DNA of 46,835 nucleotides from Isosphaeraceae bacterium (GTDB lineage Bacteria; Planctomycetota; Planctomycetia; Isosphaerales; Isosphaeraceae). Location of the stretch: the NCBI GenBank assembly GCA_025356435.1, contig JANXSY010000237.1, positions 1-46,835 on the forward strand, given 5' to 3'. A model generated the notes under the pieces. It was given only the letters and a program-made list of their open reading frames with translations. It was not told the origin of the DNA and did no database searches. Made by a program: the position numbers and the translations under genes. This document shows, in pieces, positions 40,145 through 46,835 of the stretch (positions are counted from its first letter, which is position 1; each line of letters starts with the position of its first letter).

Positions 40145-41880
40145 AGGCTGATTCCTCGCGGAGGGGGCGGAGTGCTCGCGGACGAGGCGGGTCGCGCGGA
40201 ACGGATAGAGGGGGGGATGGCGGCCTTGGTCATCAACGGATGCGAGGGCGATGTCACCTGCTTGGCACGTTCCTGCTCGGCCGCGATGTTGGCGACGACC
40301 GGTGTCACGGCCGGTCGGAGTCGGTCGAAGAACGGCTTGGGGTAGACCCCGATGACGACGATCAAGACCATCAACGGCGACAGCCCCGCGATCTCGTGCC
40401 AGCCGATCGGTCGGACCGTCGAGCCGTGGCCATGAGCATCGTTGCCGTGTGCGTCTGCCGCGACTTCGTTCGCGTGGGCGTCATGGGTGTGCGGATTCGG
40501 CTCTTTGAGCGGGCCGAACACCACACGCTGCAACATCCAGAGGAGATAATAGGCACCAAGCACCATACCGACGGCGGCAAGGACCGCGTGGACGGGCGAC
40601 CGGCGGTACATCCCCAGCAGGATCGGGAACTCGCCGACGAATCCGTTGAGGAGCGGGACCGCCGCCGAGCCGAGCGACGCCAGGATGATGAAGAACGCCC
40701 AGAGCGGCGACCAGTTCCAGAGACCACCGATCTCGGCCATCTCTCTCGTGTGATAGCGCTCGTAGACGACGCCGACGCAGGCGAACAACGCCCCGGTGGT
40801 GACGCCGTGATTGAGCATCTGGATCACCGCGCCGTCCATCCCCGTGCCGTTAAGCGAGAAGAGGCCGAGCACGATGAATCCCATATGGCTCACCGAGCTA
40901 TACGCCACAAGCCGCTTGACGTCGGTCTGCGCGAGGGCCGCGAGCGCTCCGTAGAGGATGCCGATCACCGACAGCCCGGCGAGGAGCGGGAAGAGGAACT
41001 CGGCCCCGAGCGGCGTCATCGAGAGGTTGAACCGGAACAGGCCGTAGCCGCCAACCTTGAGCATCACTCCCGCCAGCAGAATCGAACCGGCCGTCGGCGC
41101 TTCAACGTGAGCCAGGGGCAGCCAGGTGTGGAACGGGAACATCGGCACCTTGATCGCGAACCCGGCGAAGAGGAGCAGGAAGATCAAGACCTGAGGGCTC
41201 GTCCAGCTCGTCGCCGAGAACCAACCGTCCCAGGGCAGCGTGGCGAGCCCCGAGGTTAGCTGAGGGAGTGAAAACGTGAGGATGCCCGTATACTGGTAGT
41301 GGACGCCGACCAGGGCGATCACCCCGAGCAGCGTGAGCAGACTGCCCGCGAGGGTGTAGAGGAAGAACGTCACCGACGCCCGCCGCCGTTCGGGGCCGCC
41401 GTAGAGGCCGATCAGGAAGAAGAGCGGGATCAGTGTGAATTCGAAGAAGATGTAGAAGAGGACGACGTCGAGGCTCGCGAACAGCCCGAGCAGCCCGGTC
41501 TGAAGGGCGAGGAGCAGGGCGTAATGCGTCGCCGCGCGATCCTTGATCGACTCCCAGGACGAGAAGACCGCGGTGATCATCAGCAGCGACGTCAGCACGA
41601 ACAGCCAGAGGCTGACGCCGTCGATCCCGAGCGCGAACCGGACGCCGAGCGGACCCATCCAGGGGAAGCCGAACGACCCGTCTCCGTGCTCAAAGCCGAA
41701 CTGCGGGCCGAGCTTGCCGGGGGCGAACCCAGAGAGCAGGACGAGGCTGAGGGCCAGTGTGGCGACGACGAACCCGAGCGCGATGGCCCGAGCGCGTCGG
41801 GCGTCGAGCTTCGACGACGCCATCAAGACGATGGCACCGATGAGGGGCAAGAACACGGTCAGGATCAGCAGGATCGCCAT
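40141..41880 (-). CDS. nuoM: NADH-quinone oxidoreductase subunit M
   Basis: 579 residues. Antiporter-like membrane subunit of complex I, with F-Y-I-F-F-E-F-T-L-I-P-L-F-F (helix 5 Glu), P-M-F-P-F-H-T-W-L-P-L-A-H-V-E-A-P-T and D-V-K-R-L-V-A-Y-S-S-V-S-H-M-G-F (channel Lys). The ATG at 41880 has GAGGGA 7 bases upstream; a TTG 15 bases before is less likely. A cytoplasmic or periplasmic loop around 465-500 is rich in His, Asp and Asn (P-H-T-H-D-A-H ... D-A-H-G-H-G), longer than in Escherichia coli NuoM. The C-terminal ~35 residues are also extra. Confidence 0.95.
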   Translation of the reverse strand: MAILLILTVFLPLIGAIVLMASSKLDARRARAIALGFVVATLALSLVLLSGFAPGKLGPQFGFEHGDGSFGFPWMGPLGVRFALGIDGVSLWLFVLTSLLMITAVFSSWESIKDRAATHYALLLALQTGLLGLFASLDVVLFYIFFEFTLIPLFFLIGLYGGPERRRASVTFFLYTLAGSLLTLLGVIALVGVHYQYTGILTFSLPQLTSGLATLPWDGWFSATSWTSPQVLIFLLLFAGFAIKVPMFPFHTWLPLAHVEAPTAGSILLAGVMLKVGGYGLFRFNLSMTPLGAEFLFPLLAGLSVIGILYGALAALAQTDVKRLVAYSSVSHMGFIVLGLFSLNGTGMDGAVIQMLNHGVTTGALFACVGVVYERYHTREMAEIGGLWNWSPLWAFFIILASLGSAAVPLLNGFVGEFPILLGMYRRSPVHAVLAAVGMVLGAYYLLWMLQRVVFGPLKEPNPHTHDAHANEVAADAHGNDAHGHGSTVRPIGWHEIAGLSPLMVLIVVIGVYPKPFFDRLRPAVTPVVANIAAEQERAKQVTSPSHPLMTKAAIPPSIRSARPASSASTPPPPRGISL

Positions 41881-41950
41881 CAAGAGGTCCCTCAAACGGA
41901 GGCCGGAGTACGGACGCCGTCGCGGTTCGGCAAGGTCTCGGCTCGACCGA

Positions 41951-43957
41951 TCAGTTCACGCTCAACCACAGGAAGACGAACAGGAGGCCCGCAACGCTGA
42001 GCGCGGTGACCGCCGCATAATACTGGATCAAGCCGTTCTGGAACGGGGCCAGCAGAGACTTGCCGAAGACCCGAGGGAGCCAGCCGGCGAGCCGAACAAG
42101 GTTCTCGACGACGACAATGTCGAAGAATTCGGCCGCTCCCGCCAGCACCTTCGTTGGCAAGACGACGATCCAATTGTAAATCTCGTCAACGTAGAACTTA
42201 TGCAGCGAGGCCAGATAGAGGGGCCGAATTTGCCCCGCGATCCTGGCCGGGATGGGGCCGCGTTGGGCATAGAAGAGATAGCTAAGGCCGAGCGCCAGCA
42301 ACGCCCCCGTGGTGCTCACGGTCGCCGTGAACCAGTCGAAGGCGTGGTGAAAATCCTCGGGCTCGGCGAGGCCGGGGGAGTGTTCGAGGTGATGTGCGAA
42401 CCAACCGGTGAGGCCGAACAAGGCCCCGACCACCACCGCACAGAACGCCAGGATCGCCAGCGGCACCCACATCACGGGAGCGACTTCGTGGCCGAAGTGC
42501 GGGTCGGGTCCGTCGCCATGTCCGTGACCAGCGTCGGCGGGATCGGCCTCGGGGTCGTCGGGCTTGGGGAGCCGTTCGGGCCCAAAGAAGGTCATGAAGA
42601 AGGCCCGACCGGTGTAGAACGCGGTGAGCGCGGCGGTCGCGATCGCCGTCCAGTAGATGACGAGATAGAGTGTCGGATAGATCCCGCCCAGCGCCTCAGA
42701 CTTGAACGACGCGAGGTGGAGCGACGAGAGAATTTCGTCCTTCGACCAGAACCCCGCGAACGGCGGGATCCCCATCAGGGCGAGCGATCCGAGCGCGAAC
42801 GTAATGCACGTGATCGGCATCCGCTTACGGAGGCCGCCGAAGCGACGCATGTCGATCACCCCGCCCATCGAGTGCATCACCGAGCCCGACGCGAGGAAGA
42901 GCAGGGCTTTGAAGAAGGCGTGCGTGAACAGGTGGAACATGGCCCCGATCACCGCGAACGCGGCGAGGTTGCCAACGCCCGCGCCCAGGCCCATGAACAT
43001 GAAGCCGAGTTGGCTCACCGTGGAGTAGGCCATCACCCGCTTGAGGTCGTTCTGGGTCAGTGCGATGAGCGCCGCGAGCAGCGCTGTGAAGCAGCCGACG
43101 GCCGCGACGCTCGCCTGTACCTCGGGGGCGAGGACGATCAACGGCGTTGATCGGGCGATCAGGTAGACGCCGGCCGTGACCATCGTTGCGGCGTGGATCA
43201 GGGCCGAGACGGGGGTCGGGCCTTCCATCGCGTCGGGGAGCCAGACGTAGAGCGGGAACTGGGCTGACTTCGCGGTCGCGGCCCAGAAGAGGAGGAAGCT
43301 GATGCCGACGATGTCATGGTGCTGGAGGCCGGCGAGGTTCGCTTTCGAGAAGACGTTGTCGTAACTCAGGTCGTGCCCGATGCAGACCGACCAGAGCCAG
43401 AACAGGGCGATCGCGAAACCGAAGTCGCCGATCCGGTTCACCAGGAACGCCTTCTTGGCCGCTGCTGCCGCCGAGGGCTTGCTGTGCCAGAAGCCGATGA
43501 GCAGATAGGAGCAGACGCCGACGCCTTCCCAGAAGACGTAGGTCAGGATGAAGTGGCTCGACAGGACCAGTCCGGTCATTGAGGCGACGAAGAGGCCGAC
43601 GATCGCGAAGAACCGGGGATAGCCAGGATCGCCCGCCATGTAGCCCGACGCGAAGACGGTGACGAGCGTGGCGACGAACGTCACCATCGCGAGCATCATC
43701 GTCGTCAGGCCGTCAACCCGGAACTGGAACGGCACGTTGAGGCCCGCCACGTCGATCCACTCGATCGCGGTCGGCTGGGTGTGGCCCCCCGAGCCTGTCA
43801 AGAGCACGAGCGAGACGAGGAACGCCAGGCCGATCCCGACGGCGACCGGGAGGTAGCTGTAGGCCTTGAGCCTGCGGCCCCCGACGGCGGCAATCAGGCC
43901 GCCGAGCAGCGGCAAGACCGGCACAATCCAGGCGTTATGGACGAAAAACTCGGTCAC
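41951..43957 (-). CDS. nuoL: NADH-quinone oxidoreductase subunit L
   Basis: 668 residues. Largest antiporter-like subunit of complex I, with the long lateral helix at its C-terminal end. Hallmarks include V-F-W-E-G-V-G-V-C-S-Y-L-L-I-G-F-W, A-K-S-A-Q-F-P-L-Y-V-W-L-P-D-A-M-E-G-P-T-P, N-D-L-K-R-V-M-A-Y-S-T-V-S-Q-L-G and A-F-F-K-A-L-L-F-L. Between late helices there is a His/Asp/Gly-rich loop (DPADAGHGHGDGPDPHFGHE). It starts 51 bases after nuoK and ends 70 bases before nuoM. Confidence 0.96.
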   Translation of the reverse strand: MTEFFVHNAWIVPVLPLLGGLIAAVGGRRLKAYSYLPVAVGIGLAFLVSLVLLTGSGGHTQPTAIEWIDVAGLNVPFQFRVDGLTTMMLAMVTFVATLVTVFASGYMAGDPGYPRFFAIVGLFVASMTGLVLSSHFILTYVFWEGVGVCSYLLIGFWHSKPSAAAAAKKAFLVNRIGDFGFAIALFWLWSVCIGHDLSYDNVFSKANLAGLQHHDIVGISFLLFWAATAKSAQFPLYVWLPDAMEGPTPVSALIHAATMVTAGVYLIARSTPLIVLAPEVQASVAAVGCFTALLAALIALTQNDLKRVMAYSTVSQLGFMFMGLGAGVGNLAAFAVIGAMFHLFTHAFFKALLFLASGSVMHSMGGVIDMRRFGGLRKRMPITCITFALGSLALMGIPPFAGFWSKDEILSSLHLASFKSEALGGIYPTLYLVIYWTAIATAALTAFYTGRAFFMTFFGPERLPKPDDPEADPADAGHGHGDGPDPHFGHEVAPVMWVPLAILAFCAVVVGALFGLTGWFAHHLEHSPGLAEPEDFHHAFDWFTATVSTTGALLALGLSYLFYAQRGPIPARIAGQIRPLYLASLHKFYVDEIYNWIVVLPTKVLAGAAEFFDIVVVENLVRLAGWLPRVFGKSLLAPFQNGLIQYYAAVTALSVAGLLFVFLWLSVN

Positions 43958-44008
43958 GATCGACGCTCCAGATGGCGGCGTGGGTCAGGTGGCGACGGCG
44001 TCAAAGCG

Positions 44009-44464
44009 TCAGTTACGGTGGACGGTCCAGGTCGGATGTTCGGGCTCGATCCCTGCCGGGGTCAGGTGGGGATAGGTCTCCGGCCCGTCTTCAAACTGTT
44101 CGACCTCGGCCTGGCTGGGGTCGTCGACCGTCAGAGGCTGGCCGGGCTCGCGGATCTCCTGCCAGAGGGTCACGTCGAGCGACGACTTGCGGTTGAACAG
44201 GATCAGGATCAACGCCAGCGCGATCGACGCCTCACACGCTGCGACGGTGAGGATCACGATCGTGAAGACCTGGCCCGTCCAGTTGCCGTGATAGCGACCG
44301 AAGGCAACGAGCGTGAGCGCGGTCCCCTGGAGCATCATCTCGGCGGAGAGGAACATCACGATCAGGTTACGGCGGGCAAGGAACCCCACCATGCCCAGGA
44401 CCATCAGGGCGGCCCCGATCATGAGATAGTTGATCAGCATGTCGAACGTGAAGGCGTCGGTCAT
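44009..44464 (-). CDS. nuoK: NADH-quinone oxidoreductase subunit K with C-terminal extension
   Basis: 151 residues against about 100 in most bacteria. The three-helix core is present, with R-R-N-L-I-V-M-F-L-S-A-E-M-M-L-Q-G (conserved membrane Glu) and V-A-A-C-E-A-S-I-A-L-A-L (second Glu), both in the proton path. From about residue 92 on there is an acidic, hydrophilic tail (E-I-R-E-P-G-Q-P-L-T-V-D-D ...) of about 60 residues, probably cytoplasmic. It lies between nuoJ (46 bases) and nuoL on the same strand. Confidence 0.93.
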   Translation of the reverse strand: MTDAFTFDMLINYLMIGAALMVLGMVGFLARRNLIVMFLSAEMMLQGTALTLVAFGRYHGNWTGQVFTIVILTVAACEASIALALILILFNRKSSLDVTLWQEIREPGQPLTVDDPSQAEVEQFEDGPETYPHLTPAGIEPEHPTWTVHRN

Positions 44465-44510
44465 GGCGGACTCGGGTTAGGCCCTTCGATCGGCTCGGAT
44501 CGGATTCGAT

Positions 44511-45368
44511 TCAGGATGCGGGCGGCGGTGGATTGGACTGGACGGGCCGTATGGGCGGCTTCGGCGTCGCGATGGCAATCGCCCCGATCAGGGCGGCGAA
44601 CAGCAAGGCACCGACGAGTTCGACCGTGACGAGGTGGTCAGTATAGAGTGTGCCGCCCAGTCCCGCGACGTGACGCCCCAGCGCTGTGGTGCCGGGGTCG
44701 ATGTCGGGCAGTCGATTTGTCGGGCTCAAGGCCCGATGGACGACCGACGCCTCGGGCGTATTCGGGGCGATGCCCTTGGCGATCAAGAGGTTTGACCCGC
44801 GAGCGAGCCGGGAGTCGGTCGCGTCGTCGGGCTTGAGGCCGGGCGGGGTCTTGAGCGCGATCAGGGCGTAGAGCAGGCTCCAGAACAGAAGGAAGCAGGT
44901 GGCCGTCGCGCGGCCCGGAGAGCGAGCCATGCGGTCATAGGTGGCACGTCCCTCTTTCTGAGCGAGCATGATCACGAAGAGGAATGTGACGATGATCGCC
45001 CCGGCATAGACGATAATCGTGCCCGCCGCGAGGAACTGTGCCCCCGAGAGGAGGAAGAGCCCTGCGGTTGAGAGCACGACCGCCGCGAACCAGAGAGCGC
45101 TATAGACCGGGTTGCGACTGGTGATCGTGAGCACCGCCCCGGCCAGCGATGAGAGGGCGAAGAGGTAGAAGAAGGCACCGGCCAGGAACGTGGTCGGGGG
45201 CTTCCAGAGAGTCGCGAGGCAGATCAGGGCGATCCCGGAGAGGACCACGCCGACGAGCGTGCTTCGCGCTGGCTTGATGCGACCGTGCCGATGCGGGAGG
45301 AGCAGCCAGGTGCCGCTCGCCCCGAGGACGATGACCGCGATGGCCCTCACGATCTCGAAGATGTCCAC
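44511..45368 (-). CDS. nuoJ: NADH-quinone oxidoreductase subunit J with extra N-terminal helices
   Basis: 285 residues from GTG 45368, with AAGGA about 11 bases upstream; typical NuoJ has 165-200. The conserved core begins only near residue 83: S-R-N-P-V-Y-S-A-L-W-F, then G-A-Q-F-L-A-A-G-T-I-I-V-Y-A-G-A-I-I-V-T-F-L-F-V, the helix 3 pi-bulge region central to coupling. Before it are two further hydrophobic segments (about 8-23 and 36-55). The loop before the last helix is also long (about 180-245), and a Pro-rich tail ends the protein. The core leaves no doubt about identity. Confidence 0.92.
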   Translation of the reverse strand: MDIFEIVRAIAVIVLGASGTWLLLPHRHGRIKPARSTLVGVVLSGIALICLATLWKPPTTFLAGAFFYLFALSSLAGAVLTITSRNPVYSALWFAAVVLSTAGLFLLSGAQFLAAGTIIVYAGAIIVTFLFVIMLAQKEGRATYDRMARSPGRATATCFLLFWSLLYALIALKTPPGLKPDDATDSRLARGSNLLIAKGIAPNTPEASVVHRALSPTNRLPDIDPGTTALGRHVAGLGGTLYTDHLVTVELVGALLFAALIGAIAIATPKPPIRPVQSNPPPPAS

Positions 45369-45440
45369 GGGCTCAATCGTCCTTACTTCGAGGATCGGGG
45401 AGGGTGACTCGGCGCGTTGGAAGGCAACATCCTGGCGACT

Positions 45441-46028
45441 TCAGACCCTCGACGAGGTCGGCATGATCTCGGTCGAGTGGCTCGGGCCGGCGGGTGGCGT
45501 GGTGTATTTCATCGGCTCGGCGTCTTTGGTCAGGTCGAACACCGAGAGGAGCTTGGTCTTGTCGAAGATCATCTGTTCGCGACTCAGGCCCGTCAAGTCA
45601 TAGAGGGTGGTCAGCTCGATCGCCTCGACGGGGCAGGCTTCCTCGCACATCCCGCAATAGATGCAGCGCAGTTCGTCGATGACGAAGCTCTCGCAATACT
45701 TCTCGCGGTCAGTCCAGGCGTCGGGAGCCGTCGCGCCGACGATATCGATGCAGTGGGCGGGGCAGGCCGTCGCGCAGAGCATGCAAGCGACGCACTTGAC
45801 GCGGCCCTGGTCGTCTTTGTTCAGCCGATGGACGCCGCGATAGTTGGCCGAAGGGACGTGCTGTTCCTCGGGATACTGGAGCGTGATCGCCCCCTTGCCG
45901 ACCGCAGCCGAGATGATGTGACGGCCCGTGACCGCCAACCCGGTGAGGATCTGCGGGAGGTAAGTCTTTTCGAAGATGTTCAGCTTCGGCGGGGTCATCC
46001 GCTTCAGGGTCGGGTCGTCGGCACGCAC
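45441..46028 (-). CDS. nuoI: NADH-quinone oxidoreductase subunit I (two [4Fe-4S] clusters)
   Basis: 195 residues from GTG 46028, chosen because GGAG (46037-46040) lies 8 bases upstream; ATG 45998 would give 185 residues with a poorer site. Two ferredoxin-type cluster motifs are intact, C-V-A-C-M-L-C-A-T-A-C-P and C-I-Y-C-G-M-C-E-E-A-C-P, which hold clusters N6a and N6b and pass electrons towards N2 and quinone. The N-terminal amphipathic helix (I-F-E-K-T-Y-L-P-Q-I) and Y-P-E-E are usual. The C-terminal ~30 residues are hydrophilic. It follows nuoH by 23 bases. Confidence 0.95.
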   Translation of the reverse strand: MRADDPTLKRMTPPKLNIFEKTYLPQILTGLAVTGRHIISAAVGKGAITLQYPEEQHVPSANYRGVHRLNKDDQGRVKCVACMLCATACPAHCIDIVGATAPDAWTDREKYCESFVIDELRCIYCGMCEEACPVEAIELTTLYDLTGLSREQMIFDKTKLLSVFDLTKDAEPMKYTTPPAGPSHSTEIMPTSSRV

Positions 46029-46051
46029 GGTATCGGCTCCGGATGTTCGGA

Positions 46052-46835
46052 TCAGCTTCGAAGGACCTGCACGATGACTGCGGTAGCCAGCAGGTTGATG
46101 AGGGCGATCGGGATCAGCGACTTCCAGGCGAGGTCCATGAGCGTGTCGTAGCGGAACCGGGGTAGCGTCCACCGGACCCACATGATGAACACGATCATGA
46201 ACGAGACCTTCATCACCATGACCAGGGTCTTGAGCAGCCCCCACATCCAGCCCGCCTGGTCTTGATCGAGCACGAACGGGATGTCCCAGCCGCCGAAGAA
46301 GAGGACGACCGTCAGGTAGCTCACCGTGATGACGTGCAAATATTCGCCGAGGAAGAACATGCCGAACTTCATCGCCGAATACTCGGTATGGAACCCTCCG
46401 ACGAGTTCCTGTTCCGACTCCGGCAGGTCGAACGGCAGCCGGTTCGTCTCGGCAAATGCGCTGATGAGGAATAGCAGGAAACCGATCGGCTGCGCGACGA
46501 CGCCCCAGACGTGTCGGTCTTGCCAGTTGATGATCGTGTTCAGGTCGAGCGAGCCCGTGATGAGCACCATCCCGAGGATGGACATCCCCAGCGGGATCTC
46601 GTAGCTGATAATCTGGGCGCTCGAACGCAGTCCGCCGAGGAAGGAATACTTGTTGTTCGACGACCAGCCGGCGAGGATCACGCCGTAAACCCCGAGGCTG
46701 CCGATCGCCAGGACGTAGAGAATCCCGATGTCGACGCTCGGTGCGATCTGAAACTCGATCGGATAGCCAAACAGCGTCGGGCTGCTCGGTCCGACCGGGC
46801 CGAACGGGACGACTGCGAAGCCGACCATCGCCGCG
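46052..46835 (-). CDS. nuoH: NADH-quinone oxidoreductase subunit H (N-terminus outside window)
   Basis: The frame stays open to the window edge; about 260 residues are visible. The first in-frame ATG (46828) is internal, since A-A-M-V-G-F-A-V-V-P-F-G-P matches the loop region after helix 2 of NuoH. Present are the quinone-site segments: Y-E-I-P-L-G-M, A-E-T-N-R-L-P-F-D-L-P-E-S-E-Q-E-L-V-G-G-F-H-T-E-Y (acidic residues of loop 3) and W-V-R-W-T-L-P-R-F-R-Y-D-T-L-M. It is the membrane anchor that forms the quinone chamber with NuoB/D. The upstream genes nuoA-G are beyond the window. Confidence 0.95.
   Translation of the reverse strand, partial: AAMVGFAVVPFGPVGPSSPTLFGYPIEFQIAPSVDIGILYVLAIGSLGVYGVILAGWSSNNKYSFLGGLRSSAQIISYEIPLGMSILGMVLITGSLDLNTIINWQDRHVWGVVAQPIGFLLFLISAFAETNRLPFDLPESEQELVGGFHTEYSAMKFGMFFLGEYLHVITVSYLTVVLFFGGWDIPFVLDQDQAGWMWGLLKTLVMVMKVSFMIVFIMWVRWTLPRFRYDTLMDLAWKSLIPIALINLLATAVIVQVLRS

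Noticed and set aside
41299-43150. Long plus-strand frames opposite nuoL and nuoM
   Set aside because: Extremely rich in Glu, Arg and His, the reverse complement of membrane-protein codons; no start signal.
1-46835. CRISPR arrays, insertion sequences, integrases or phage genes
   Set aside because: No regularly spaced repeats, transposase, integrase or capsid/terminase signature was seen on either strand; gene content is housekeeping and envelope related.
1-46835. tRNA or rRNA genes
   Set aside because: Intergenic gaps were read for tRNA arms and rRNA core sequences; none was found. A small RNA without known sequence cannot be excluded.

Overview
The window looks like chromosomal DNA of a planctomycete, most likely from the Isosphaeraceae/Gemmatales side. 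The DNA is GC-rich. It carries hallmark planctomycete families: a DUF1549/DUF1553 cytochrome protein, a planctomycete-type cytochrome c fused to WD40 repeats, a DUF1570-like secreted metalloprotease, a very large signal peptidase I and a paralogous 'STGP..EGK' family. Genus assignment is inference only. I see no rRNA, tRNA, CRISPR array, insertion sequence or prophage; the gene content is that of a stable chromosome.

Left part (1-9450). The tail of a Pro/Ala-rich protein is followed by a strong hairpin, then a planctomycete paralogous-family protein and, convergently, a DapA-superfamily aldolase. Next come a small hypothetical protein, a STAS-domain protein, and a rhomboid protease overlapping a GNAT acetyltransferase. 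On the minus strand htrA is translationally coupled to trpD behind a near-consensus sigma70-type promoter. A small membrane protein and a secreted metalloprotease-like protein end this part.

Middle part (9451-22902). A plus-strand envelope/translation cluster runs lepA, two tandem signal peptidases I with large insertions, and lptB. Convergent to it are a secreted beta-propeller/di-haem protein, argS and rsfS; an inverted pair of REP-like palindromes lies between argS and rsfS. An unrecognised two-gene operon follows, whose second product has a probable winged helix and a zinc ribbon.

Secreted cytochrome operon (22869-29596, minus). It encodes a DUF1549/DUF1553 protein, a cytochrome c-WD40 protein and a PPC-domain protein, and ends with a translationally coupled mobA-like gene.

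Polysaccharide locus (29740-37100). Two divergent arms flank a short control region. The minus arm has GT2, GT39-like, GT4 and an SGNH-like membrane-anchored enzyme. The plus arm has a sugar-1-phosphate transferase without the usual N-terminal membrane helices, and a second GT2. Together they could build and modify a lipid-linked exopolysaccharide or O-antigen-like glycan.

Right part (37218-46835, minus). A second member of the 'STGP..EGK' family appears to begin at a CTG codon. Upstream of it lies the distal half of a respiratory complex I operon, nuoH(partial)-I-J-K-L-M-N, whose promoter lies beyond the window.
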